Shown here in pieces: positions 16,648 to 25,575 of a DNA stretch of 64,000 nucleotides. The stretch's first letter is position 1. Every line of letters begins with the position of its first letter. The stretch covers positions 141,895-205,894 of the forward strand of contig DF820467.1 of assembly GCA_000739535.1 (NCBI GenBank), given 5' to 3'. A model generated the notes under the pieces. It searched no databases and was not told where the DNA came from. It saw nothing but the letters and a program-made list of their open reading frames with translations. The DNA is from Candidatus Vecturithrix granuli. GTDB lineage: Bacteria; Moduliflexota; Moduliflexia; Moduliflexales; Moduliflexaceae. The translations under genes were made by a program, and so were the position numbers.

Positions 16648-17814
16648 TTAATCAAGCGGATAAAATTGGACGATATTTTCCCTGGTAATAATCGCATTTT
16701 CGACATATATATGCGAAGGTACGGGCGCGTCTTCCAGGATGGCGCAGACCGCCGGGAGAATATATTCGCCGTATTTTTCCGGGAAAAACGCCACGCCTGC
16801 GTCGCTCAACCCTTCGCGGATTTGCGTTTTTCCCAGATCATCAACGCCCAGCGTAATCACAATCAGGTTGTCGCGCTGCCAGCGTCCGGCCTCTTTTAAC
16901 GCAAGAATGACGCCTTCCATTATCTCTTCATTCAACGTGGTCACGGCGATTTTCTTGGCCTCCGGGTAGGCTGTCAGGGTTTCAGTCATCGCAGCCCGCC
17001 CCTGTTCCGTTCGTCCGATCCCCCCGTCTTTGCGCACAATTTTGGCCTCCACTTGTTCTCCGAAGATTTCAGCCAGGGCGGTGGCAAATCCTTCGGAACG
17101 CAGCATATTGATTTCACCGCCGGTCGGACATTGCAGCAAGACGACCAGATCCACCGCATGCCACCCACCCCAGCGTTCCATCAATAATTTTGCCATGTAC
17201 TTTCCGCCCATCGTGGCGACTTGCCAGTTATTCACCCCGACAAACGGCGCGCCCGGCACCGGTACATCCACGGCGATCAGCGGAATGCCGGCTTCAAGAA
17301 ATCTGGCTGCCACAATGTGATTGATTTTGACGTCGGCCTGGTATTCAACAAAAATATCAGGCCGTTGCGACAGGATGATTTCAGCATTCTGCAACCCCAC
17401 GTCAGGCTCATATTGGTTATCTAACACCAGAATGTCGCGTTTATCAAATCCGGCAAGAGCAGCCTGTTTTAAGACACTCTGTTCAACTTCAATGCAGAAC
17501 GGCTGTATGCCGAAAATCGCGGCAAATCCTAGGCGTTTCCCTCGCCCCGGACACCCTGGGTACGGTTCTTCACGCTGCGCATATTCCCGATATTTTTCAT
17601 AGACCCCATATTTCGAAAATGTCGCACCGCGCGGCTGAATACGCTGTTGACGCAAACTCCTTGCCATCAGGTTTGGGCGGTAATGCAGTTTTCTGATGGC
17701 TTCGTTCACTTTACGACGAGTGTGTTCATCAACAAGCGCAGTCTGATTCACCACGCGCGAAACCGTTGCCACGGAAACGCCCGCCAGTTTTGCGACATCT
17801 TTCATTGAACTCAT
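16648..17814 (-). CDS. LacI-family transcriptional regulator of the second sugar-ABC locus
   Basis: 388 residues from MSSMKDVAKLAG. The helix-turn-helix is VAKLAGVSVATVSRVVNQ and the sugar-binding domain follows (IPLIAVDVPVPGAPFVG, LRSEGFATALAE, TLGVDDLGKTQIREG). It is closely similar along its length to the regulator at 13469-14647, including the YGVYEKYREYAQ linker. The open frame continues to 17937, but the extra 41 residues come from a repeat (VVERSRD is family A) and GGAAAGG precedes 17814, so that start is used. It is divergent from the ABC operon at 18202, and two operator-like sites lie between. Confidence 0.92.
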   Translation of the reverse strand: MSSMKDVAKLAGVSVATVSRVVNQTALVDEHTRRKVNEAIRKLHYRPNLMARSLRQQRIQPRGATFSKYGVYEKYREYAQREEPYPGCPGRGKRLGFAAIFGIQPFCIEVEQSVLKQAALAGFDKRDILVLDNQYEPDVGLQNAEIILSQRPDIFVEYQADVKINHIVAARFLEAGIPLIAVDVPVPGAPFVGVNNWQVATMGGKYMAKLLMERWGGWHAVDLVVLLQCPTGGEINMLRSEGFATALAEIFGEQVEAKIVRKDGGIGRTEQGRAAMTETLTAYPEAKKIAVTTLNEEIMEGVILALKEAGRWQRDNLIVITLGVDDLGKTQIREGLSDAGVAFFPEKYGEYILPAVCAILEDAPVPSHIYVENAIITRENIVQFYPLD

Positions 17815-17862
17815 ACCCACAACCTTTCCAGGACTTGCCTTTGAGAGAAATTTTTGAATTAT

Positions 17863-17915
17863 GTCTCGACTTCGCTCGACAACCGCCCGGTCACTGAGCG
17901 GAGTCGAAGTGACAT
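17863..17915. repeat. Family A inner palindrome (copy 5, core only)
   Basis: Only the inner part is present: TGTCTCGACTTCGCTCGAC followed by a mirrored GAGCGGAGTCGAAGTGACA. The GTTAAGTTCT outer arms are missing, so it may be an older or partial copy. Confidence 0.65.
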
Positions 17916-17947
17916 GACACAAATGATTTAGGATCACTATATGTTTT

Positions 17948-18127
17948 GTGTAAACGTTATCATTGATAAGAAAAATCTGTCAAGATTTTTAATCGGAAAA
18001 TACACATTGTTTGATAATTATTTAGATTGGATTCCCTATAAAATTAGGAAAAAATACGTATCAGATTGAATTTATTGAAATTTTTCTTGACATCTTCTTG
18101 TGATATGATAACGTTTACATCGTTATC
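17948..18127. promoter_or_regulatory. Divergent control region with two LacI-type operator sites
   Basis: The site at 18107-18127 is palindromic, GATAACG-N7-CGTTATC. The site at 17948-17961 is the inverted copy of its first 14 bases (GTGTAAACGTTATC) and overlaps a second small palindrome (TTATCATTGATAA). A plus-strand TTGACA lies at 18087-18092, within the string TTTCTTGACATCTTCTT that nearly repeats the one before the rhaM operator. Both loci share TAACGTT with a following C/T-AC, so the regulators may recognise related sites. Function is inferred. Confidence 0.72.
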
Positions 18128-18201
18128 CGGTATTACTCTCTATTTCAAGCGTTTTCACCAGCATAATAGAGTTTGTGTAAGAAACAAAGGCGGGGTCTCG
18201 C

Positions 18202-19713
18202 ATGATGAACGTACCTGAGCAGCAGCCAATCTTGCAGTTGGAACATATTTTCAAATCCTTTTCCGGAGTTCATGCCTTAAAAGATGTATCTTTTTCGCTG
18301 TTTACCGGAGAAATTCACGCCCTGGTCGGTGAAAACGGGGCCGGGAAATCCACGCTGGTCAAAATCATCACCGGCGTCCATCAGCCTAATGAGGGGCGCA
18401 TTCTTTTCCAGGGAAATCCAACCGCATTTCATAATACTCTCGCCGCTCACCAGCATGGCATTGCGGCCATTTATCAGGATTTAAATCTCTTTCCCGATCT
18501 GAATATTGCTGAAAACATTTTCATGGGGCACATGCCGATCAATCCTAAAACAAAGGCGATTGATTGGAACGTAATGTACCAGCGTTCAGGCGAAATTTTG
18601 CGTTCTCTCGGCGTGAACCTGAATCCGAAAAGCCGGGTATTAGGCTTGAGCATTGCGGAACAGCAGATGGTCGAAATCGCCAAAGCCCTCTCCGTCAATG
18701 CCAAAGTGCTGCTCATGGATGAGCCAACCTCCACCCTGACCCTGCGGGAAACCGACGAATTGTTCCGCATTGCGCGACAGTTGCGGAAATCGGGAACAGC
18801 GATTATCTTTATTTCCCATCGTTTGGAAGAGTTATTCGAAATTGCAGATCGCGTCACAGTGCTGCGCGACGGACAATACGTGGGCACGCGCGCTGTTGAA
18901 GAAATCACGGAAGATGATGTCATTCAAATGATGGTCGGACGGTCCCTGGATGCCCTGTTTCCAAAGGAAGATGCGGAAATTCGTGATGTGGTCTTGCGTG
19001 TGCAGAACTTGCGCAAAGAAGGTGTATTTGAAGATATTTCCTTTGAACTCCATGCCGGAGAAATCCTGGGATTAGCCGGACTGGTCGGCGCGCGCCGCAC
19101 CGAAGTCGCGCGGGCGATTTTCGGGATTGACCCGGCCGACGGCGGAACCATTCAGGTTGGCTCCGAACCAGTTAACATTCAAAGCGCCAAAGACGCCTTG
19201 CAATTAGGCATTGCCTACATTCCCGAAGACCGGCAGCAGCATGGCTTAGTGCTCCAGATGGACCTGACTCAGAATATAACTCTGCCGCTGCTCGATCAGT
19301 TTAGTACCCACACCTGGCTCGATCAGGAAGCGGAGCGGAAGATCGCTCAGGAATATGCCCAAAAAATGGAAGTGAAAGCGGCCGGACTGTGGCAGAAAGC
19401 CCAGGAACTTTCCGGCGGCAATCAGCAAAAGGTCGTGTTAGGCAAATGGCTGGCGACAAAGCCGCGCATTCTGATTTTAGATGAACCGACCCACGGCATT
19501 GACGTCGGCACAAAATCGAACATTCATCAACTCATGAGCCAACTTGCCGGACAGGGGATGGCGATTGTGATGATTTCCTCGGAATTGCCGGAAGTCCTGG
19601 GCATGAGCGACCGCATTCTCGTGATGAGCGAAGGACGCATGACCGGCGAATTTAAGCGCGGCGAAGCCACGCAGGAACAAATCATGGCCGCAGCCGTAGC
19701 GCGATCAGCATGA
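18202..19713 (+). CDS. Sugar ABC transporter ATP-binding protein, second locus
   Basis: A 503-residue tandem ABC ATPase like the one at 11992-13482. The first domain has Walker A GENGAGKS at about 43-50, LSIAEQQ and [10 protein letters not shown]. The second has a degenerate Walker A ([12 protein letters not shown]), LSGGNQQK and [10 protein letters not shown]. It energises uptake by the two permeases encoded at 20.4-22.5 kb. It is the first gene of the operon, about 75 bases after the probable operator. The ribosome binding site is modest (GGCGGGG), with two adjacent ATG codons. Confidence 0.92.
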   Translation: MMNVPEQQPILQLEHIFKSFSGVHALKDVSFSLFTGEIHALVGENGAGKSTLVKIITGVHQPNEGRILFQGNPTAFHNTLAAHQHGIAAIYQDLNLFPDLNIAENIFMGHMPINPKTKAIDWNVMYQRSGEILRSLGVNLNPKSRVLGLSIAEQQMVEIAKALSVNAKVLLMDEPTSTLTLRETDELFRIARQLRKSGTAIIFISHRLEELFEIADRVTVLRDGQYVGTRAVEEITEDDVIQMMVGRSLDALFPKEDAEIRDVVLRVQNLRKEGVFEDISFELHAGEILGLAGLVGARRTEVARAIFGIDPADGGTIQVGSEPVNIQSAKDALQLGIAYIPEDRQQHGLVLQMDLTQNITLPLLDQFSTHTWLDQEAERKIAQEYAQKMEVKAAGLWQKAQELSGGNQQKVVLGKWLATKPRILILDEPTHGIDVGTKSNIHQLMSQLAGQGMAIVMISSELPEVLGMSDRILVMSEGRMTGEFKRGEATQEQIMAAAVARSA

Positions 19714-19832
19714 CGCATATAAGGCTTCTCATCCAGGAATGATGAGAAAAGAGAATATCATAGCTGATAGAGATGTCTATATTCTAAAAAGATCTTCTAC
19801 GAGGGAACCGAACATGAAGAAATTGAGGTGTT

Positions 19833-20384
19833 ATGATGTTTGATATGAGAAAAATCCAGGAGCACGTCATTTTTGACGCTGTAAAAGCTGTGAGCAACGA
19901 GGAAACCGCAGCAACAATTGTCTATGGAGACCACGAACTCTCTTCATCAGAAGATAATGCGACCTGGGTCAAATCCACCATGACCAGATTAGAGAATCAC
20001 TTTGATCAGGCGACCGTGAAACAGATTCGAATGAACTGTCAATGTGGATATGGGATGGATGAAAAACTCGAATTGGTGAAAACACTTATTGCATCATCGT
20101 CGAATTTAGAAGAATTTGCCAATCAGGACAAAGCAAAGGCCGCCGGTCTCTCTTACAGAAATGGGGAACTCTACCTCCAATTTCCGTTTTGCCCGTGTCC
20201 GATGCTTGCCGATGTGGAAAAATTAGAGACGAATACCTGGTGTCAGTGCACGACAGGGTATAGTAAAGTGCTGTTCGAAAAAGCCTTTGGCTGTGAAGTT
20301 GATGTCGAACTCTTACAAAGTGTCAAAATGGGTGACAAGGTGTGTCTGATGAAAATCATTCCCCGTGATGCGATTTGGAAATAG
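19833..20384 (+). CDS. Conserved cysteine-rich protein of unknown function
   Basis: A 183-residue soluble protein with conserved-looking cysteine clusters: NCQCGYGM at about 69-76, FCPCPML and WCQCTTGYSKVLFEKAFGCEVDVE. The pattern suggests a metal or cofactor site. It resembles small proteins of unknown function (DUF6144-like) that also carry a Cys-x-Cys-P-x and a WC.C..GY motif, but the match is from memory. It sits inside the sugar-ABC operon between ATPase and permease genes, where a transport subunit is expected but this is not one. The rhamnose locus has no counterpart. Confidence 0.6.
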   Translation: MMFDMRKIQEHVIFDAVKAVSNEETAATIVYGDHELSSSEDNATWVKSTMTRLENHFDQATVKQIRMNCQCGYGMDEKLELVKTLIASSSNLEEFANQDKAKAAGLSYRNGELYLQFPFCPCPMLADVEKLETNTWCQCTTGYSKVLFEKAFGCEVDVELLQSVKMGDKVCLMKIIPRDAIWK

Positions 20385-20450
20385 GCGAAGAGGCGACGTT
20401 ATTGAGCATGCGTTTGTTCTCAGGCTACATCATGAAAGGCTCCCCAATAT

Positions 20451-21449
20451 ATGCACAAGGATTTCAAACAACAGTTGTTTCTTTTTTTTGCCAGTCATCG
20501 CGAAAGCGGCATTTTCATTGTGATTGTAATGTTAGCTTCCCTGATTACGCTGCGTGCCCCGGTGTTTTTCAGCTTAGAAAACATGCGCGATATCGGCATG
20601 GATATTTCGGCCCTGATTATTGTCGCCATTGCTCAGACCATGGTAATTATCACGGCCGGAATCGATCTCTCGGTTTCGTCAACATTGGCTTTGTGCGCCA
20701 TGACAGTGGGCACCACCGTGCGAGCCTATCCTGATACACCGCTGTTCCTCCTGGTGTGTCTGGGAATTGCTTTGGGCGCATTGCTCGGCATGTTCAACGG
20801 TCTGTTGATTAGCGCGGGCAAAGTACCGCCGATTATTGCGACGCTCGGCACCATGAGCATGTATCGCGGACTGGTGTTTGTAGTGAGCAAAGGCAGTTGG
20901 GTCGCGCCTTCCGATGTGCCGGAACGACTGCGCCGTCTGGCATGGACCAGGATAGCAAACGTCCCCATGCTCATTCTTTGGGCTGTACTGGCGGCCGTCA
21001 TTTTTGCCTATTTCATGAAATATACGCGCAGCGGGCGGCAGATTTACGCGGTCGGCAGCAACCTGAAAGCGGCCTTAGTGTCGGGATTTCAGGTCGAACG
21101 CACCCGTTTTCTGGTGTATGTCTTTTCCGGGGCCCTGGCCGGATTTGCCGGAATTTTATGGATTGCCCGTTTTTCGGTGGTCCAAAATAACACGGCTTTA
21201 GGATTCGAACTGCAAACAGTTGCTTCGGCTGTGGTTGGCGGAACCAGTATTTACGGCGGATCAGGAACGATCCTGGGCACGATTCTGGGCGCGTTATTTA
21301 TCGGAATTTTAGCCAATGGATTGACTCTGGTACACATTTCCGAATTCTGGCAGCTTGCAGTGCAGGGCCTGGTGATCCTAGGCGCGGTCATTATTAACGC
21401 CCTGATCGCCCGGCGTCTGCAGCGTCTGATGACCTTACGTCAAATTTGA
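20451..21449 (+). CDS. Sugar ABC transporter permease, second locus (first)
   Basis: A 332-residue membrane protein of the BPD_transp_2 family. It shows IITAGIDLSVSSTLALCA, IATLGTMSMYRGLVF, AVGSNLKAALVSGFQVERT and GGTSIYGGSGTILG. It matches the first permease of the rhamnose locus in length and order. It forms a channel with the next gene product, 13 bases away, and is driven by the ATPase at 18202. The DNA just before it (20385-20450) shows no notable site. Confidence 0.9.
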   Translation: MHKDFKQQLFLFFASHRESGIFIVIVMLASLITLRAPVFFSLENMRDIGMDISALIIVAIAQTMVIITAGIDLSVSSTLALCAMTVGTTVRAYPDTPLFLLVCLGIALGALLGMFNGLLISAGKVPPIIATLGTMSMYRGLVFVVSKGSWVAPSDVPERLRRLAWTRIANVPMLILWAVLAAVIFAYFMKYTRSGRQIYAVGSNLKAALVSGFQVERTRFLVYVFSGALAGFAGILWIARFSVVQNNTALGFELQTVASAVVGGTSIYGGSGTILGTILGALFIGILANGLTLVHISEFWQLAVQGLVILGAVIINALIARRLQRLMTLRQI

Positions 21450-21462
21450 TATAGGAAAAATT

Positions 21463-22473
21463 ATGAATACACGCACTGCTTCCCAAACACCTGTGAAATC
21501 ACTTATTCAAGCGCGTCGGCCTTTTTCTCTGGCAAACCTGTTCCTGCGTTGGGAATGGCTGCTGGTAGTGTTGCTGGTGTTCGTCGGGCTCATCAATACG
21601 AACATTTCGCCCTATTTTCTCAATACGGTCAATCTGTTTGATATGACCTTTAATTTCATGGAGAAAGGGCTGATGGCTCTGCCGATGACCATGATTATTA
21701 TCACCGCCGGCATCGATCTGTCGGTCGCCTCGAATTTAGCCATGTGTTCCGCCACGATGGCCTTGTTATTCAAACATGGGACGCCTATTTGGATTGGGGC
21801 GTTGGCAGCGTTAGGGATTGGCGTTTTGGGCGGCTGGTTCAATGGAAAATGTATTACCAAAATTAAACTCCCGCCCTTAGCGGTCACTTTAGGAACGTAT
21901 GCCCTGTATCGCGGCATGGCCTTTGCCATGTTGGGCGATATTCCGGTCAAGGGCTATCCGGCCTGGTTTACTACCATCGGACAGGGGTATATCAGCGGCA
22001 CGCCGGTACCGATTGCGCTGGTAATCTTTTTGATCTTTGCGGTCTTGTTTGGCCTGCTGCTGCATCGTACCAGTTTCGGACGCGCGGTTTTTGCAATCGG
22101 CAATAACGAAGAAGCCTGTCGTTATTCCGGGATTGCGGTTGATCGTATTAAAACAAAATTATATATGCTTTCAGGCGGTATGGCCGCGTTGGCTGCTCTG
22201 GTGATGGCCGCCCGCTTCGGCAGCACGCGCACGGATGTGGCCACAGGCTATGAATTGCACGCAATTACGGCTGTAGTGCTCGGCGGCACAGATATTGGCG
22301 GCGGCAAAGGCGCCATGCTCGGCACTGGCCTGGCCCTGTTCCTGCTCGGAATCATCGAATGGGGCATGAGTTTGAGAATGATTCCGGGCCAGGTGCAGCA
22401 AATTGTGAGCGGCGCGGTGCTGATTATCGCGATTTTACTGCCGAATTTGGTAGGGAAGTTTATGAAACGGTGA
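21463..22473 (+). CDS. Sugar ABC transporter permease, second locus (second)
   Basis: A 336-residue membrane protein with ITAGIDLSVASNLAMCS, VTLGTYALYRGMAFAML, IGNNEEACRYSGIAVDRIK and GGTDIGGGKGAMLG, the BPD_transp_2 marks. The first residues are polar, followed by a hydrophobic helix from about 32. It pairs with the preceding permease. The gene is followed by about 300 bases containing a repeat before the binding-protein gene, an arrangement also seen in the rhamnose locus. Confidence 0.9.
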   Translation: MNTRTASQTPVKSLIQARRPFSLANLFLRWEWLLVVLLVFVGLINTNISPYFLNTVNLFDMTFNFMEKGLMALPMTMIIITAGIDLSVASNLAMCSATMALLFKHGTPIWIGALAALGIGVLGGWFNGKCITKIKLPPLAVTLGTYALYRGMAFAMLGDIPVKGYPAWFTTIGQGYISGTPVPIALVIFLIFAVLFGLLLHRTSFGRAVFAIGNNEEACRYSGIAVDRIKTKLYMLSGGMAALAALVMAARFGSTRTDVATGYELHAITAVVLGGTDIGGGKGAMLGTGLALFLLGIIEWGMSLRMIPGQVQQIVSGAVLIIAILLPNLVGKFMKR

Positions 22474-22553
22474 AGATTGAAGGCAATATAATGCCGGTTA
22501 TTATCACTACAACAAATGAAAGAATGGAACGGATAATGAACTACTGCATTGGG

Positions 22554-22640
22554 ACACAAGTTTTTACTCACAGGACTTGTCGGACATTGTCGGACAAGTT
22601 TGAGCTGTCAGACAATGACCCCCTAATAATCCGTTCCGTT
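22554..22640. repeat. Repeat family J (copy 1)
   Basis: Contains GACACAAGTTTTTACTCACA followed by GGACTTGTCGGACATTGTCGGACA and an inverted TTGTCGGACAAG / CTGTCAGACAATG part. It lies in the 22474-22769 gap, 130 bases before the binding-protein gene. A second copy in the opposite orientation lies at 59943-59992. The rest of the gap has no clear feature. Confidence 0.65.
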
Positions 22641-22769
22641 CTCTCATCTGCTGTAGTCATAATCAACATTTTTGCATAAGGAGGTGATGCTTTTTCAGGT
22701 GGAGATATTTTGTTGTATTTGTAAGGATTCATGTACATCGAGATTCAATTAACAAGGAGGAAAATATTT

Positions 22770-23750
22770 ATGAAAAGAATCGCATTAGTGTTGTTGTGTG
22801 TTGCTGTTGTATTAACCGGAGCATTGGCCGAAGCCGGTTATAAAATTGTGAATATGCCGAAAAACCTGGGCAATCCGTATTTTGATGCGTGTAACCAGGG
22901 TGCGCAGGAAGCTGCGGCTGAATTAGGCGATGAAGTGATTTATCAGGCCCCGTCGGATGCGGACGCTACTAAACAGATTCAGATGATTAATGCGCTGATC
23001 GCTCAGAAAGTTGACGGCATTATGGTATCAGCCAATGATCCGGACGCCTTAGTGCCGGCCGGCAAAAAAGCGATTGAGGCCGGAATTGTGGTCACAAGCT
23101 ATGACGCCGCGATCGGCGAAGGCGGACGGCAGGTGTTTGCGCTTCAAGCCGACGCCGAAGGTATTGGCCGCAAACAGGTGCAGATTGTTGCGGAACTGAT
23201 CGGTGGTGAAGGCGAAATCGCCATCCTCAGCGCGGCTGCCGGCATGCCGAACCAGACCGAGTGGATCGAGTGGATGCTGGAAGAACTGAAAGACCCGAAA
23301 TACGCCAACATTAAACTGGTTGATACGGTTTATGGCGATGATGACGATACCAAAAGCTATCAGAAAATGCAGGGCTTGATGAAATCCTATCCGAATCTGA
23401 AGGGCGTGATTTCACCGACCAGCGTGGGCATTGCCGCAGGCGCCAGAGCCATCCGTGACGCCGGCAAGAGCGGACAGATTCTGATGACTGGTCTCGGGAT
23501 TCCGAGCCAGATGCGCGAATACATCAAAGACGGCACGGCTCCGCAAGTCGCCCTCTGGAATCCGGTTGACCTGGGATACTTAGTGACCTACATCACCCAT
23601 CACCTGCTGGCTGGCGACATTAAAGGCGAAGCCGGCGAAAAATTCACGGCCGGACGTCTGGGCGAATACACGATTGGCGACAATGGCGTCGTGCTACTCG
23701 GCCCGCCTTTTGTGTTTACCAAAGACAACGTGGATAATTTCAGTTTCTAA
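22770..23750 (+). CDS. Sugar ABC transporter periplasmic binding protein, second locus
   Basis: 326 residues from MKRIALVL, with a cleavable signal peptide (about residues 1-22, ending LAEAG). The mature protein has the RhaS/LsrB-like fold: NMPKNLGNPYFDACNQGA, QKVDGIMVSANDPDAL, SAAAGMPNQTEW, ISPTSVGIAAGARAI and MTGLGIPSQM. It is clearly related to the rhamnose-locus binding protein. The ligand could be rhamnose, a related deoxysugar or AI-2, and cannot be decided by eye. The ORF could begin at 22731, but CAAGGAGGAAAATATTT precedes 22770, which fits the signal peptide. A terminator follows. Confidence 0.88.
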   Translation: MKRIALVLLCVAVVLTGALAEAGYKIVNMPKNLGNPYFDACNQGAQEAAAELGDEVIYQAPSDADATKQIQMINALIAQKVDGIMVSANDPDALVPAGKKAIEAGIVVTSYDAAIGEGGRQVFALQADAEGIGRKQVQIVAELIGGEGEIAILSAAAGMPNQTEWIEWMLEELKDPKYANIKLVDTVYGDDDDTKSYQKMQGLMKSYPNLKGVISPTSVGIAAGARAIRDAGKSGQILMTGLGIPSQMREYIKDGTAPQVALWNPVDLGYLVTYITHHLLAGDIKGEAGEKFTAGRLGEYTIGDNGVVLLGPPFVFTKDNVDNFSF

Positions 23751-23768
23751 GCTGCCCCACCTCTGCAC

Positions 23769-23803
23769 AAAACCGGGTTTTTTCCTAAAAACCCGGTTTT
23801 TTT
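23769..23803 (+). terminator. Rho-independent terminator of the second sugar-ABC operon
   Basis: Inverted repeat AAAACCGGGTTTTTT / AAAAACCCGGTTTTTTT, 19 bases after the binding-protein stop. It is nearly identical to the groEL terminator. Confidence 0.92.
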
Positions 23804-23925
23804 ATTGACGAAAGACAATTCTTTTGCTTTTTGATGTTTTGGGAAGGGGTCTTCGAAGTTTCTGAAAGGCTCCCCCCTGAAGGGGCACAGGCTCATTCAC
23901 TCCGCCACATGCTCCTCACCGAAAA

Positions 23926-24663
23926 TTATTGCATGTTTCTGATACGAACCTCTATTTCTGACTCATCTTTGAGCAGTTCCACTAATTTCGCCGGATCGGT
24001 ATCGCCGTAATGATAGGGGTACAGGATCGCGGGTTTGAAGGCTTTGGCGGCGTCAGCGACCATCTCCGGGGTCATGGTATAGGGCAGGTTCATCGGTAAA
24101 AAGGCGCAATCAATGTTTGCCAACGCCTTCATTTCGGGCGTGTTTTCGGTGTCAGCCGCAACATACACGCGGGTATCGCCGAAGGTCAGGATATAGCCAT
24201 TTCCGACGCCTTTGGGATGAAAAGGCTGGCCGTTATCGCGTTTATGCTCGAGGTTATAGGCCGGAACCGCTTCAATGCTGATCTCGTCAACAGTCTGAAC
24301 ATCCCCATTGCGCATAATCACCCCATCCTTGATCGTTTGCGCGCTGGCTTCTGTCAAAATGACCGTCGTGTCGGCTTTCCGCAATTGGGCTATTGCCTTT
24401 GGATCAAGATGATCCCCATGTTCATGCGTAATCAGAATCAGGTCGGCCTGAGGCAATTTGGCATAATCTGCCAGGTTGCCGACCGGATCAACATGAATGA
24501 CCTTTTCGCCAAAAGTAAACATCAGCGTACCATGTCCGATAAATGTGATTTCCAGGTCCCCGGCAGATGTAGGCAGCACATCTTTTTCAAACTGTTCCTG
24601 CGCATTGGCAACATTTGCCAGACCGAACACGACAAACAACATCAAGACTCCTAGCTTCATCAT
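23926..24663 (-). CDS. Secreted metallo-beta-lactamase-fold hydrolase
   Basis: 245 residues from MMKLGVLM. The N terminus is a signal peptide (about 1-22, ending ANVANAQ). The MBL-fold metal motif is THEHGDHLD, preceded by FIGHGTLMFTF and HVDPVG. Later ligands are in VYVAADTENTP and LYPYHYGD. The layout fits the UlaG-like/YtnP-like small MBL hydrolases, whose substrates vary. It is exported, probably to the periplasm. The frame extends 47 codons upstream through a family B repeat, but GAGGAGGGAAAATT lies just before 24663 and the signal peptide starts there. Confidence 0.85.
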   Translation of the reverse strand: MMKLGVLMLFVVFGLANVANAQEQFEKDVLPTSAGDLEITFIGHGTLMFTFGEKVIHVDPVGNLADYAKLPQADLILITHEHGDHLDPKAIAQLRKADTTVILTEASAQTIKDGVIMRNGDVQTVDEISIEAVPAYNLEHKRDNGQPFHPKGVGNGYILTFGDTRVYVAADTENTPEMKALANIDCAFLPMNLPYTMTPEMVADAAKAFKPAILYPYHYGDTDPAKLVELLKDESEIEVRIRNMQ

Positions 24664-24677
24664 AATTTTCCCTCCTC

Positions 24678-24775
24678 TGAAACTACAAGGATTCCTCATA
24701 AACAAGGATTTTTTATCCCTGGTTATGTGAAATCCCTGTAGTTTCATGATGCCGGGTGAGCGCAAGCTCATATTA
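24678..24775. repeat. SD-linked palindrome, family B (copy 4)
   Basis: Inverted arms AAACTACAAGGATT and AATCCCTGTAGTTT, with CATGATGCCGGGTGAGCG beyond. On the minus strand it ends TTGTAGTTTCAGAGGAGG, the ribosome binding site of the MBL-fold gene. The extended part resembles the copy at 59060-59175. Confidence 0.85.
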
Positions 24776-24849
24776 ACTCCTTTAAATATGCGTGCGAGAA
24801 GCATTCATTTTACCTGCTGCAATTTACGTAGGATTGTTAAAACGATTTG

Positions 24850-25321
24850 TCAAGGAAAAGAGAGGAGAGCATGAAAAAAATGGGAATACGAAAAAACAGG
24901 GTTTTTGGTAATTCCCGTGATCAGGATCAGTACACACGGTTCGTTCCCGCTACACTCTCCGCCCGAACAGCCGAGAAACTCCCTTTCCCTCGTCCGGCAC
25001 AGTCTGTAAGGTCACTTCCGTTCCAGGGGCGAAGACTTCCGAACAATTTGCGCGGCAGTCGATCCCTGTTGGGTCGCTGGTCACCGTGCCGCTGCCCGTG
25101 ACGTTCACTGTCAGCAAAACGCCGCTGCGCGCCTGCTGATTCAGTCGGTTACCCATTTTGTCATACGTATAGGCCAGAATCAGCCCGCTGGTATACTCCG
25201 CCCGTGTCAGGCGCTGCATGTCATCATAGCGGTAGGTCACCTGTTCGGCTTGCGCTGCGGGTACGAATACTCCTAACAATCCAAAGACGATGATTAAAAT
25301 AATAGCGATAAATTGTTTCAT
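24850..25321 (-). pseudogene. Frameshifted YD-repeat (Rhs-type) protein remnant with signal peptide
   Basis: The frame from 25321 gives 123 residues: a signal peptide (about 1-25, ending AAQA), two YD-repeat units (YRYDDMQRLTRAEY and YTYDKMGNRLNQQ) and part of a bacterial InlB-like repeat (GTVTSDPTGIDCRANCSEVF). It then stops at 24950 after an unrelated tail. In another frame the DNA continues FLGCSGGECSGNEPC, which is the expected next part of that repeat (normally GWSG..C). So a one-base indel near 24977-24990 has broken the gene, and the restored frame stops at about 24850. A GGAGAG ribosome binding site precedes the start. It lies downstream of the Rhs tip array in the same orientation. 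Confidence 0.7.
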
Positions 25322-25575
25322 GTATTCTCTCCTTTAAAAACAACAATAAGAGTTAAAAATTTTCAGCCTTTTGTTAAATACTGATGGTTTTTGTCAGGCA
25401 AAAATTTATGCTCATGAGCACGAACTACTGATCGCTTCGCAGCAAAGCGGCGACCGAAACAGTCTGTGCCCTTTGTAAATGTCCCCAATTACCCATATTT
25501 AAAGAATGGGCATCACTGTATAAAATAGAGATTATCATTTCTCCAAAGAACATTTAAGACGCTCAACAACAATCT

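Noticed and set aside
23926-24804. The longer start of the MBL-fold gene
   Set aside because: The extra 47 codons come from a family B repeat and lack homology. A strong ribosome binding site and signal peptide mark the later start.
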